A stretch of 62,788 bases of DNA. Origin: Planctomycetota bacterium (GTDB lineage: Bacteria > Planctomycetota > Phycisphaerae > Phycisphaerales > Phycisphaeraceae). The stretch spans positions 43,768-106,555 of the forward strand of contig JAPLMQ010000292.1 in assembly GCA_026386955.1 (NCBI GenBank). The letters run 5' to 3'. Made by a program: the position numbers and the translations under genes. Below are positions 1 through 10,218 of the stretch, piece after piece (the stretch's first letter is position 1; each line of letters opens with the position of its first letter). The notes below the pieces were generated by a model. It did no database searches. It saw only the letters and a program-made list of their open reading frames with translations, and was not told the DNA's origin.

Positions 1-959
<959 letters not shown>

Positions 960-1018
960 GCCCGGCGCAATGATGGCTCCGACTCACGGGGCGTCGCAGA
1001 GAATTTGAAGACCACACG

Positions 1019-1053
1019 ACCGCCGCGGGCCAGTCCCGCGGCGGTTGTTTTTA
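1019..1053 (+). terminator. Rho-independent terminator of ahcY
   Basis: Perfect 11-bp stem (1019-1029 with 1035-1045, arm ACCGCCGCGGG), a 5-nt loop and then TGTTTTTA. It lies 60 nt after the ahcY stop. Confidence 0.9.
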
Positions 1054-1491
1054 TTGCCCGTGATCGATCTTTCCTGGTTGTCGGATGGCGCAAAAGGTCA
1101 CGATACGATCGGCGCCAATGAGCCACGGGCGAGCTGAAAGAATTCCCCGGCGCGTGGCGCGGCGATCCCGGGAACGGAAAAGGCGCCAAGAATGCTCCGG
1201 CGCAAACCTCCCGAATGGATGACAGCCTGGGATGTTGTGGACCACCGAGATCACCCTTCCCCCGAGGTGGCGATTGCGGTGCGAGGCTCATCCCGCATGG
1301 GTAGGATCAAACGGCTAGGGCGCAAGGCCTAAAATGCGCCGAACGCCGAGGTTTGCGGTGGAGCAGGCCTGTCCCCTTTTCTGCGCCGAGGATTCGCCCG
1401 TTTTCGGCATGATCGGCGACGCGTTGAAAGAGGCCCGGAGAACGCTTGTGGCCAGCGGCTTCCGGCGATACGGACGATCAAGGAGAATCAC
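1054..1491. other. Intergenic stretch without recognised gene
   Basis: Short open frames occur on both strands but none has a recognisable protein or a convincing ribosome binding site. The last bases hold the ribosome binding site of the next gene (AAGGAG ending at 1485). I see no repeat of the families found elsewhere in the window. Confidence 0.5.
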
Positions 1492-2385
1492 ATGGAGTTC
1501 GGGCAAGTCGACGATCTTGGAGCGGTCGATTTCACGATCCCGCCGGACCATCCAGATACTGCAAGGGTGCTGGGCAAGACAGTGAAGCGAATGGATCTTG
1601 AGGTCTATGTTGGGTGTGCAAAATGGAATAGGGATGATCTCAAGAATTTCTATCCGAGAGGAGCCGGGGACGAACTGACGTACTATTCGAAGCAGTTCAA
1701 TAGCATCGAGTTGAACGCCACATTTTATCACTTGCCTTCCCCTGCGATGTTTGACGGCTGGTATGCAAAGGTGCCGGAGAGCTTCAGGTTCTTTCCCAAG
1801 CTCGAAGAACAGGTCTCGCATAAAAAACGATTGAAGGGCGTCGACGAGATCGTCAAAAACAACGTCGCCAACATGTCGCACCTGCGCGAGAAGCTGGGAA
1901 TGGTGTTCCTGCAGATGCACGAAAACTTTGGGCCGCAGGAGTTCGGGCTTGTGGCGGCGTTTGCCGAAAAATGGACGTACGAAGTGCCGCTCGCGATCGA
2001 ACTTCGCCACACGGACTGGTACAACGACGAGGCCGTTTCGAGCAAGCTTTGCCATCTGCTTGAAACACGCCGCATCACGAATGTCCTTGTCGACACGGCG
2101 GGCCATCGCGACCTGATGCACATGCGGCTGACGACCCCGATGGCGTTCATACGCTGGGTGGGCGCGAACAAGCCTGAATTAGACCGTTCTCGCCTCGATG
2201 AATGGGTCGGGCGGATCTCCTACTGGAAGAAGGGCGGGCTGCAAAAGCTCTTTTTCTTCATCCATCAACATGCGGAGCAGGAATCGCCGGCGCTCGCCGC
2301 GCATTTCATCGAGCGGCTCAACAAGAAGATCGGCGCCAACCTGACGATTCCCAGGATTCTTTGGTCCGAGGGGCTTTTTGATTGA
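1492..2385 (+). CDS. DUF72 (YecE-like) TIM-barrel protein
   Basis: 297-aa protein of the DUF72/YecE family, a TIM-barrel fold whose reaction is not established. After a leader of about 35 residues, VYVGCAKWNRDDLKNFYP, YYSKQFNSIELNATFYHLPS and FRFFPKLEEQVSHKKRL follow the family pattern, and AIELRHTDWY with FIHQHAEQESPALA matches the later conserved blocks. The ATG at 1492 has AAGGAG six bases upstream. Base composition is unusual for this window: I count 54 G+C in the 120 bases 1621-1740 (45%), against clearly GC-rich neighbours, so transfer is possible. It converges with the next gene. Confidence 0.9.
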   Translation: MEFGQVDDLGAVDFTIPPDHPDTARVLGKTVKRMDLEVYVGCAKWNRDDLKNFYPRGAGDELTYYSKQFNSIELNATFYHLPSPAMFDGWYAKVPESFRFFPKLEEQVSHKKRLKGVDEIVKNNVANMSHLREKLGMVFLQMHENFGPQEFGLVAAFAEKWTYEVPLAIELRHTDWYNDEAVSSKLCHLLETRRITNVLVDTAGHRDLMHMRLTTPMAFIRWVGANKPELDRSRLDEWVGRISYWKKGGLQKLFFFIHQHAEQESPALAAHFIERLNKKIGANLTIPRILWSEGLFD

Positions 2386-2562
2386 GACAACTTGGGCTTG
2401 CAATGCATTTTGGGAAGAGCGAAACGGAGAGGGCGGCTGAAACCGTTGGTCATCGCGCGTTGAATCAGGTGAGAGCAGAAGGTGGGAGAGCTCAGGGCTA
2501 CCTCGCTTCCGCTTTTCGCTTCCGCGCTCCGCCTCTTCACCCGGGCCCGCGAGCCATTCAGG

Positions 2563-4326
2563 TCAGGCATACTCGGCACTGACATTCACGCCCGAATCCG
2601 TCGGCGCGATCGCCACCAGCGCCGTGGGCCGTCCGTATCGCTGCACGATGCGGATCTCAACCTCAGCCGCGCCGGTGCCGATGCGGACGCTTTTCAGCCG
2701 CTTCGACTGGTGTTCGCACGGCAAGGCGATGCAGAGGTCGCTGCGCCCCGCAAGTCCCGATGCCCGAAGCATCAAGACCGAACCGTCCCACCCCACGTCG
2801 TCGAACCGCCAACTGTCGCGGGCGTCCCAGAACTCGGACCACTGGTCGTACGACCAGACTGGGATCCCCCGCCGCTGGGCCTGTTGCACCATCATCCTGC
2901 CCGTCTCGCCCGAATAGGTGACGTAGTTGGTGGGGTGGACGCACACGCCGATGGGCGTGTGGAACCGCGTCGCCGCGTCATCGAGCATCCGCGCGAAGAT
3001 GACCTCGTATTGCTCGGGCGAGAACTTCGCGGAGTACTCGATCTTGTCGTTGAGCTGCAGGTCGTCGCTGAACTGCGTGGGCTGCTGGATCACGTCGATC
3101 AGCGAGCCGTCGGGCCGGGTGAACCGCATGGGCATCGCCGCGCCGAACGCGCCGTACGGCGCATGCTCGCGCTGCTTGAAGTAGTTCGCCGCCGACACGC
3201 AGTTGGCGTCCATCCGGATCCCGTGCCGGGCCTGCACCTCGATCAGATCGAGGTAGCCCGCCCACGCCAGGCAGTGGTTGCGGATGCTGCGCGTCTTGAT
3301 GCCGTACATCTCCGTGAACAGCCGGATCTGACGGTCATACTCGGCGACGCGCAGCGGGATCGGCTGGCGGTCGAGCGAGCGGAGGTCGGGGTGGACCCCC
3401 AGGTCGTGGTGCCGCCGCAGCTCGGCCGCGTCCGCCGGCGTGGTGTTCGTCGCGGTGGGGATGATGTAGAGGTTCATCCGCACGTCGTGCTTGGTCAAAA
3501 AATCGCACTCGGCCCGGTTCCAGTCGCCCAGCGCGTGGTCCTCGTCGCCCGAATAGAGCAGCATCGCCGGCGCCTCGCCGGGGAGATGATGGACCATCGG
3601 CACAGGACCGCCCAGTCCGTCGCGGACGATGTCGACCAGCAGCCGCGCCAACAGGTCGGCGAAGGGGATCCATCCGCAGTCGACCGGCCCGATCTCCGCC
3701 GCCAGGCCCGACGCCCGCGCGCAGGCGCCCTCGGGCGCGATCCGCTCGGCGTTGTCGGGGTCCCCTTGGCGCAGAAGCATGACGCACTTGGGCAAGTCGA
3801 AGGCCAGCGCGACGATGCGCCCGTGCCCGACCTTCGTGCTGGCGATGCCGATGCTCTCGTCCTGCCACCGGCCCGGATGCACCAGGTACGCAAGCCCTTC
3901 CACATCTTGCCCGCGCGTGTAATTCGCGGCCGTGCCGATCACCGGCAGCATCTCGCCCGCCAGGCCCGCGACGACCCGGCCCGTCACCCGCAGGCGCAGC
4001 GGGCCGGCCTTTTCCGACACCCGCCCGATCCCCGCCGCCGCCGCCAAGGCCCCGTCGGGAAGGCACGCGACGACCACGCCGCCGCGCTTCGCGTAGGCGA
4101 CCGTCGCGTCAGCCACCGCCCCTGTCGCCGACCCCGCCGGGCAGACCAGCACCTGCGTTTGGGCCGGACTCAACTGGCCAACGGAGGCCGGCTCGACCCG
4201 ATCAAACAGCGGCAGGCCCCAGGTCCTGAATATCTCGGCGATGTAATCCGAAAACCCGGGGCGATGATGGAGGATGGCAAGACGCATTGGTGGCAACTCG
4301 GGCGGAGGCATGTCGGGGATCGTCAT
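2563..4326 (-). CDS. Polysaccharide-deacetylase-like protein with N-terminal amidotransferase-like domain
   Basis: About 587 aa from the ATG at 4326 (MTIPDMPPPELPP); a later ATG at 4287 (MRLAILHHRPG) is equally possible and neither has a strong ribosome binding site. The N-terminal third resembles a class I glutamine-amidotransferase-like alpha/beta fold with no obvious catalytic triad. The rest resembles a NodB/polysaccharide-deacetylase-type barrel: LYSGDEDHALGDW near its start, GVHPDLRSLDRQ as a possible metal-binding strand, RNHCLAWAGYLDL, and GVCVHPTNYVTYSG near the end. I see no signal peptide. Function is inferred from fold resemblance only; carbohydrate metabolism is plausible given the neighbours. 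Confidence 0.6.
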   Translation of the reverse strand: MTIPDMPPPELPPMRLAILHHRPGFSDYIAEIFRTWGLPLFDRVEPASVGQLSPAQTQVLVCPAGSATGAVADATVAYAKRGGVVVACLPDGALAAAAGIGRVSEKAGPLRLRVTGRVVAGLAGEMLPVIGTAANYTRGQDVEGLAYLVHPGRWQDESIGIASTKVGHGRIVALAFDLPKCVMLLRQGDPDNAERIAPEGACARASGLAAEIGPVDCGWIPFADLLARLLVDIVRDGLGGPVPMVHHLPGEAPAMLLYSGDEDHALGDWNRAECDFLTKHDVRMNLYIIPTATNTTPADAAELRRHHDLGVHPDLRSLDRQPIPLRVAEYDRQIRLFTEMYGIKTRSIRNHCLAWAGYLDLIEVQARHGIRMDANCVSAANYFKQREHAPYGAFGAAMPMRFTRPDGSLIDVIQQPTQFSDDLQLNDKIEYSAKFSPEQYEVIFARMLDDAATRFHTPIGVCVHPTNYVTYSGETGRMMVQQAQRRGIPVWSYDQWSEFWDARDSWRFDDVGWDGSVLMLRASGLAGRSDLCIALPCEHQSKRLKSVRIGTGAAEVEIRIVQRYGRPTALVAIAPTDSGVNVSAEYA

Positions 4327-4418
4327 GGGAGTATGACGTCGTTTCCATGCCCTGCAATGGTCGGGCGGCGCGAACGATTTGAATCCCGCAAGAGAACGCC
4401 TTGAAGCAATCGCCCGCG

Positions 4419-4814
4419 TCAATCGGACGGGCGATTCTCTTCTTCAGTCCTGTTTTGGTGGGGCATTCCAGATCTGGAGGCGGGTCCGAGCTCGGCTCCG
4501 GGGGCGGGGGTGCTTCCGGGAATGGGGGCCTCGTCGAGCTGGTAGTGCCCGTACACGCGCAATGCCAGGCCGAAAACACCGATGCTGCCGATCCAGAACA
4601 ACAGCAAACAGCCTCAAAACAGCAGAGCCGAGATTGTGAAATGAATGGCCTCGCTCCACTCAGTTCCAACCCGTGTCGCCAAGGCCTCGGCGACGACTTT
4701 GTCGATGTGATGGACGGGCCCGCTGTGCGTGAGGACAGAGCCGACCAGAACAAGACCCACTGCCATCACGGAAAGCAGGACGACGATGAGCTTGGTCGGC
4801 ATCGCCTTGGCCAT
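4419..4814 (-). pseudogene. Small two-helix membrane protein interrupted by an in-frame TGA
   Basis: The ATG at 4814 opens a frame coding MAKAMPTKLIVVLLSVMAVG and so on, with one membrane helix. At 4614-4616 a TGA falls inside what would be the second helix (ISALLF, stop, GCLLLFWIGSIGVFGLALRV), and the same frame then continues to 4419. The two halves are exactly in phase and the hydrophobic stretch spans the stop, so I read one gene of about 131 codons broken by a nonsense change or a sequencing error. TGA is an ordinary stop elsewhere here (ahcY, for example). The product is not recognised. Confidence 0.5.
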
Positions 4815-4965
4815 GAAGTCGCCCGGGAGAAGTGGGGATCGATCCCTGTGGCGGGCCTCTCCCCTTGTTCATGCTGCTGGGATTGATGCAAGCCGCGAAC
4901 GGGCTTACGGGGGGGAGGGACAGGTCCTATTCACCCTGTCTCCATTCCCCCAAATCAACCCCACC

Positions 4966-5227
4966 TCAATCCATCGGCTGCACCCTCGGAAACCACGGCC
5001 TGAAGCATGCCCGGTCGAGGTCTCCCTCGGGCACGAGGGCCTTGAGGAACGGCAGCGCATGCTCGATCCGCCGGATGCTCTCGGCGTAGAGCGGGCGGGG
5101 GCGGGCGAAGTGCGAGCCGTGGCCGCTGATGTTGAAGTCGATGTTGTGGGCGAGGAGGTTGCGGTAGGCCAGCAGCGACCCGCGGCGGTCGCCGGGCACG
5201 CAGTCGTTGCCGATCGTCAAGCTCAAG
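4966..5227 (-). pseudogene. Truncated duplicate of the metallo-beta-lactamase gene (C-terminal ~87 codons)
   Basis: The frame reads DRRGSLLAYRNLLAHNIDFN through to PWFPRVQPMD, nearly the same as the C-terminus of the gene at 8551-10190. The match is strong at DNA level as well as protein level and stops abruptly near 5227, which leaves no upstream metal-binding part. It ends about 50 bases before the PQQ-propeller gene, so the PQQ gene sits between a fragment and the longer copy in the same orientation. This is best explained by a local duplication followed by deletion. Confidence 0.8.
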
Positions 5228-5267
5228 TCCGTCCCCTCTTTTGCCCCAGTTGTCCCTCCCCATCGCC

Positions 5268-5273
5268 TAGAAT
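5268..5273 (+). promoter_or_regulatory. Putative -10 box (leaderless type) of the PQQ-propeller gene
   Basis: TAGAAT lies six bases before the ATG at 5280. Initiation 6-8 nt downstream of the hexamer would start the RNA at or next to the start codon. No good -35 is seen. Confidence 0.35.
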
Positions 5274-5279
5274 CCGGCG

Positions 5280-8200
5280 ATGATGCGCTCACTCTCCGCG
5301 CCGCGGCTGGCACTGCTCTTGTTGCTCGTCCTGTCGCACGGCGTCGCCTTCGGCGAAGACTGGCCCACCTTCATGCACGACGCCGCGCGCAGCGGCGTCG
5401 CCGCCGAGGCCCTGCCGTTCCCCCTTGCCAACCTCTGGACTTACGCCCCGCCTGCCGCGCCCACCCGTGCCTGGCCCGCCGCCAACGAACGCGACAAGAT
5501 GACCTTCGACGACGCCACCCAAGTCGCGCTCGCCGGCGACGCCGTCTTCTTCGGGTCCTCCGTCGACCAGTCCATCCACGCCCTCGACGCCGCCACCGGC
5601 GCTTCACGCTGGTCGGTCTTCACCGACGGCCCGGTTCGCCTCGCCCCGACTTTCTCCCAAGGCCGCATCTACGCCGGTTCCGACGACGGCGCCGTCTACT
5701 GCCTTCAAGCCGCCACCGGCCAACGCGTCTGGGTCACCCGCCCCAAGCCCGGGCCCACCCGCATCCTCGGCGCCGGGCGGGTCATGTCCCTCTGGCCGGT
5801 CCGCACCGACATTCTCGTCGACAACGGCGTCGCCTACTGCGGCGCCGGCCTCTTCCCCACCCGCGACACCACCGTCCTGGCCCTCGACGCCCAGACCGGC
5901 CAGTCCCGCTGGAAAATGTTCAACCCGCCCTCCGCCACCAAGAAATTCGTCCCGCCCATTCCCCAAGGCTATCTCGTCGCCTCGGCCGACCATCTCTTCG
6001 TCCCCCGTGGCCGGGCCCCCGCCCAAATCCTCTCCCGCAAGGACGGCGCTTATCTCGGCACCCCCGCCCCCATCGAGGGCCGAAAGGGCGTTCTCAATGG
6101 CGACTACGGCGTGATCATCGACGGCCTCTACTACTACGGCACCCAGGGCACGCTCAATGGCTTCGCGCCCGACGGGGTCCGCAAGGCCAGCCTCGCCGAG
6201 ACCCGACAGGTCGTCGCCACCTCCACGCGCCAATTCCGTCTCGCCGAATCCAAACGCGCCACTTCCGTCGTCGCCGTCGACTCGACCACCAAGGCTGTCC
6301 TTTGGCGCAGCAACCGCCCCGACCTCCAGACGCTGATCGTCGCCGGGCCCCACGTCATCGTCGGCGGCGCCAACGAGGTCCTCGCCCTCGACGCACAGAC
6401 CGGCAAGACGGTCTGGACCGCCACCGTCGAGGGGCTCGTCAAGGGCCTGGCTGCCGCCCATGGCCGGCTGATGGTGAGCACCGACAACGGCCGGATTCAT
6501 TGCTTCGGCGCGGGCCTGCCCGCCTCGCCCGCCGCAACTTCACCCGCCACGAGGCCCGCACTCGATGCCTTCCCCGCCTCGCCCGCCACCGCCCGCGCCG
6601 CCGCCTTGGCCGACGCCATCGCCAAGGACACCGGCCTCTCCCGCGGCTACGCGCTGCTCATCGCCGCCGACGCCGCTCCGCTGGCACTCGAGATCTCCCG
6701 GCGCTCCGGTCTGCGCGTCCATGTCGCCGAGTTCGACGAGGCCAAGGCCGTCGCCGCCCGCCGGGCTCTCGCCGCCGCGGGGGCCTACGGCAGCCACGTG
6801 GTGGTCGACATCGTTTCCCCCGATCCCGCCAAACCGCTGCCCTATCCGCCGTATTTCGCCAACCTCGTCGTGGTCGACGCCCCGGCACTCGCCCGAGGCC
6901 CGGCCCTCGCCACCGAGGCCCTTCGCACCCTCAAGCCCTGCGGCGGCATCCTCTACGCCGCCACTGCATCGCCCGGCGCCGCTTGGGCCAAGGCCGGCCC
7001 GATCGCCCCCGCCACGCTTGCCGGCGAGACCGGATGGTCCAAACTCGTCCGCGGCTCGCTCCCCGGCGCGGGCGCCTGGACCCACCAGTTCGCCGACGCC
7101 GGCAACACCTCCTCCTCCGACGACGCAAACCCAATGAGCAAGATGGACATCCTCTGGTACGGCGACCCCGGCCCCGACCAGATGCAGGAGCGGCACCGCG
7201 GCAGCGAGGCGCCCCTCTTCGTCGACGGCCGCATCTACCTTCAGGGCCTGCGCCAGCCCGGCGACCGCGCCTTGCTGATGTGTTTCGACGCCTACAACGG
7301 CGTGGCCTACTGGGAACGCGAAATCCCCGGCGCGGCGCGCCTCACCGTCGTCGCCAACTGCGGCAACCTCGCCGCCTCCAAGGCCGGCCTCTTCGTGGCC
7401 ATCGGCCGCAACTGCCTCCACCTCGATCCCGCCACAAGCAAGACGCTCCGCACCTTCGCGCCGCCCGAGGTGCTCGCCGCCTCCGCAGGCGACTGGGCCT
7501 ATGTCGCGGTCGTCGGCGACACGCTTGTGGGCAGCCTCTCGCCCGCCAACCAGTTCAGCCGCGAGCTCTTCGCCTTCGACATCCCCACGGGCGGGTTCAA
7601 GTGGCGCCATTCAGCCGGCGCGATCCGCAACAGCACCATCGCCGTCGCGGGCGGGCGGGTCTTCTTCGCCGAGCATCGCGGCGCGACCAGCCTGCCCCAC
7701 GTGATGACCTATGAGGAGCGCCTCCAGTTGGACCGCGACCGCCGCCTGGGGAAGGCTCCGCCCAAGTCCGAGCCCGTGAAGGCCGCCAAGGCCAAGGCCG
7801 ACGATGACGATCACCCCGACGGCGAGGACGCCCCGCCCCCGCCGCCCGAGCCCGAGCCCCTCCGCCACACCGCCGTCGCCCTCGACCTTTCCACGGGCAA
7901 GGAACTCTGGGCCCGCGAGGTCGACCTCTCCGGCTGCGGCTCATGGAGCAACAACCTTTGCTCCGCCTCCAAGCACGATGTCCTGGTCTTCTACGGCTCC
8001 TACAACGCCTACGGCCGGCCCGGCGAAAATGACGACAAACGCCGCGCCCTGGCCCTCTCGGCCAAGGATGGCTCGCTCCTCTGGAACCAGGCCATCGGCA
8101 ACGTCGTGCGCCCCGTGCTGGTCAACGATTGGCTCGTCGCCCGCCCCAAGGCCGTCCACCTCAAGACCGGCCAGCCCGTCATGGTCGCCGACCCCCGCTC

Positions 8201-8468
8201 CCAGCCTTGGTCGGCCGCCCGTGCCGGCGCCTGCGGCCAGATGTCGGCCTCAGCCAGCACGCTCTTCTACCGCAACGGCGGAGTGGGCATGCTCGATGTC
8301 GGCACCGGCCGCAGCAGCGGCAACTTCCTGGGCATCCGCCCCGGCTGCCTCATCAACATCATCCCCGCAGGCGGCCTGGTCGCCATTCCCGAAGCCAGCT
8401 CAGGCTGCGTCTGCGCCCACGCCGCCTTGCAGTGCACCGTCGTGCTAGTCCCCTTCGGCGCGGAGTGA
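5280..8468 (+). CDS. Secreted PQQ-like beta-propeller protein with inserted methyltransferase-like domain
   Basis: 1062 aa. Residues 1-25 are a typical signal peptide and the mature protein starts near EDWPTFMHDAARSGV, a common opening of planctomycete PQQ-like (BamB/quinoprotein type) propellers. Propeller blades with repeats such as ALDAATGASRW, CLQAATGQRVW and ALDAQTGKTVW fill about residues 40-420 and resume after about 600 (CFDAYNGVAYWEREIPG, ALDLSTGKELWAREVDL). Between them, about 437-580, lies a Rossmann-like segment resembling a class I SAM methyltransferase (YALLIAADAAPLALEISRR, VHVAEFDEAKAVAARRAL, LRTLKPCGGILYAAT). A Lys/Asp/Pro-rich linker sits near 820-860. Probably exported; substrate unknown. 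The second ATG at 5283 is an alternative start. Confidence 0.85.
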   Translation: MMRSLSAPRLALLLLLVLSHGVAFGEDWPTFMHDAARSGVAAEALPFPLANLWTYAPPAAPTRAWPAANERDKMTFDDATQVALAGDAVFFGSSVDQSIHALDAATGASRWSVFTDGPVRLAPTFSQGRIYAGSDDGAVYCLQAATGQRVWVTRPKPGPTRILGAGRVMSLWPVRTDILVDNGVAYCGAGLFPTRDTTVLALDAQTGQSRWKMFNPPSATKKFVPPIPQGYLVASADHLFVPRGRAPAQILSRKDGAYLGTPAPIEGRKGVLNGDYGVIIDGLYYYGTQGTLNGFAPDGVRKASLAETRQVVATSTRQFRLAESKRATSVVAVDSTTKAVLWRSNRPDLQTLIVAGPHVIVGGANEVLALDAQTGKTVWTATVEGLVKGLAAAHGRLMVSTDNGRIHCFGAGLPASPAATSPATRPALDAFPASPATARAAALADAIAKDTGLSRGYALLIAADAAPLALEISRRSGLRVHVAEFDEAKAVAARRALAAAGAYGSHVVVDIVSPDPAKPLPYPPYFANLVVVDAPALARGPALATEALRTLKPCGGILYAATASPGAAWAKAGPIAPATLAGETGWSKLVRGSLPGAGAWTHQFADAGNTSSSDDANPMSKMDILWYGDPGPDQMQERHRGSEAPLFVDGRIYLQGLRQPGDRALLMCFDAYNGVAYWEREIPGAARLTVVANCGNLAASKAGLFVAIGRNCLHLDPATSKTLRTFAPPEVLAASAGDWAYVAVVGDTLVGSLSPANQFSRELFAFDIPTGGFKWRHSAGAIRNSTIAVAGGRVFFAEHRGATSLPHVMTYEERLQLDRDRRLGKAPPKSEPVKAAKAKADDDDHPDGEDAPPPPPEPEPLRHTAVALDLSTGKELWAREVDLSGCGSWSNNLCSASKHDVLVFYGSYNAYGRPGENDDKRRALALSAKDGSLLWNQAIGNVVRPVLVNDWLVARPKAVHLKTGQPVMVADPRSQPWSAARAGACGQMSASASTLFYRNGGVGMLDVGTGRSSGNFLGIRPGCLINIIPAGGLVAIPEASSGCVCAHAALQCTVVLVPFGAE

Positions 8469-8550
8469 GCTCCGCGGGCCTGCGATGGGGAAGGCAAACG
8501 AGAAAAGTTCAGCCAATTGGCCGTCGATTTCGTCGAATTGATTTCGCCGC

Positions 8551-10190
8551 TCAATCGATCGGCTGCAGCCTCGGGAACCACGGCCGGAAACACGCCCGGT
8601 CGAGGTCCCCCTCGGGCACCAAGGCCTTGAGGAACGGCAGCGCGTGCTCGATGCGGCGGACGCTCTCGGCGTAGAGCGGGCGGGGGCGGGCGAAGTGAGA
8701 GCCGTGGCCGCCGATGTTGAAGTCGATGTCGTGGGCGAGCAGGTTGCGGTACGCGAGCAGCGAGCCGCGGCGGTCGTCGGGCACGCTGTCGTTGCAGATG
8801 GTGAAGCCCAGGCCGTCGGGGCCGCCGCGGCTCTGCACGGTGTCGCCGGTGATGGCGATCCGCTGCCCGGCGAACTCGAGCAGGTAGGCGGCGTGGGCGT
8901 AGCAGTGGCCCGGCAGATGGATCGAGTCGATCCGCACCTTGTTCCAGAAGTACGGCTTCGAGCGGCAGAGCACGTCGTCGACGTGGACCTGATCCTGCCC
9001 GATGTTGTACCAAGGCAGCCGGCAGGCGTAGGGGAAGTCGGCGGGAGACTCGATCACGCGGGCGACGACGTCCCACGCGGCGACGCGGCAGCCGGGGTAG
9101 CGGCGACGGAGTTCGGGGACCATGTCGACGTGGTCGCCGTGGAAGTGCGTGATCAGGGCGACCTCGATCTTCTTCAGGCCGGCCTCCTTCTCCAAAAGCA
9201 TGAGATCGTCGATGAAGCGTTGCTCGCGGCCGGGGGCTTCGTAGTCGCACGGGCCGGGGTCGACCATCAGGCCGCGCCCTTGCTTGTCGATGAAGAGGAT
9301 GCAGTTGCCGAAGTTGTTGATCTGGTAGACGCCCTCGAAGAGGCGGATGTAGCGCCCGAGTGCGGGGTAGTCCTGCTTTTTCGCTGGCTTGAACTTGCCG
9401 GAGGACCAGCCATAGGCGTCCTTGAGGTCGAGGATCATCGCGGCGAGTTTGCGGGCCTGGGCAGGGCCGTCGGGGATGATTGGCCCGGTGGAGGGTAGGA
9501 AGAGCGTGGCGCCGAGGGAGGCGGTTTTCCCGAGGAGTTCTGGCCGTAGCTGGTCTCGAGGTTGTGGATGTCGACCAGGTGCGGGCCGTGGCGGAAGAGG
9601 TCGCCGATGAAGAGGGCGATGGGCTTGGGCGAGCCGCCGCGGCGGAGGAGCAGGCCGACGGAGTAGAAGCCGTGGGCGGGGAGGGGGACGACCTCGAGCG
9701 AGAGGTTCTGCCAATCGATGCGTTCGCCGGCCTTGAAGGAGCCGGCGATGCGCAGGGGTTTCTCGGGGGCGAGGATGACCGGGCAGCCAGCGACGCCGTA
9801 GCGCTCACGCCCCATGGTGGTGGGCCAGTCCTCGGGGTGGTCCCAGACGGGGCGGGCGGCCTTGCGGTAGGCCTCGTTGTCGGCGGCGGCGTCCTCCAGC
9901 CCGGCGGGGACGAGGATGCGGGCGTCGGGGAACAAGTCGGCCTCGCGGCAGTGCTCGGGGCCGACGTGGGTGTGAAGGATCATCTCCGGCATCGGCAGGC
10001 CGCGCGAGGCGATCCAGGAGCGCATGGCGGCGCTGTGGCAGTCGATGAGGATGCTGCGGCCGTGGTGGACGAGGAGGTAGCTGGTCTGGTCTTGCGCGAG
10101 GACGTGGAGCGTGAGGTCGTCGTCCGCGGGGCCGAGGGGGATGATGTTCGCGGTGTGGGAGAGGGCGGGTTTCTTGGCAGTGGATGGCAT
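8551..10190 (-). pseudogene. Tandem metallo-beta-lactamase-fold hydrolase, broken by one frameshift
   Basis: From the ATG at 10190 (MPSTAKKPALSHTANIIPLG) the frame runs to about 9540, then changes phase and continues to 8551. The first half reads through ...LVDIHNLETSYGQ and the second resumes ELLGKTASLGATLF. One missing G in the Gln-Glu junction (about 9536-9544) would restore a product of about 546 aa. The first half has an MBL-like fold with a variant motif HTHVGPEHC. The second has the canonical zinc motif THFHGDHVD and a late His in LPGHCYAHAAY. So two MBL folds appear to be joined. No signal peptide. The frameshift could be a base-call error. It converges with the PQQ gene, 82 bases apart. 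Confidence 0.75.
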
Positions 10191-10218
10191 GGGGAGTGGT
10201 CCGGCAAACAAAACGGGT

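Noticed and set aside
2482..4404. A 640-codon plus-strand open frame
   Set aside because: It mirrors the deacetylase-like gene and is Arg/Pro/His-rich nonsense.
4614..4616. TGA read as selenocysteine or tryptophan
   Set aside because: It lies in a hydrophobic helix, no selenocysteine insertion element is evident, and TGA is an ordinary stop in this genome.
9530..9545. Programmed frameshift in the tandem MBL gene
   Set aside because: No slippery heptamer or strong structure lies at the phase change; simple loss of one G explains it.
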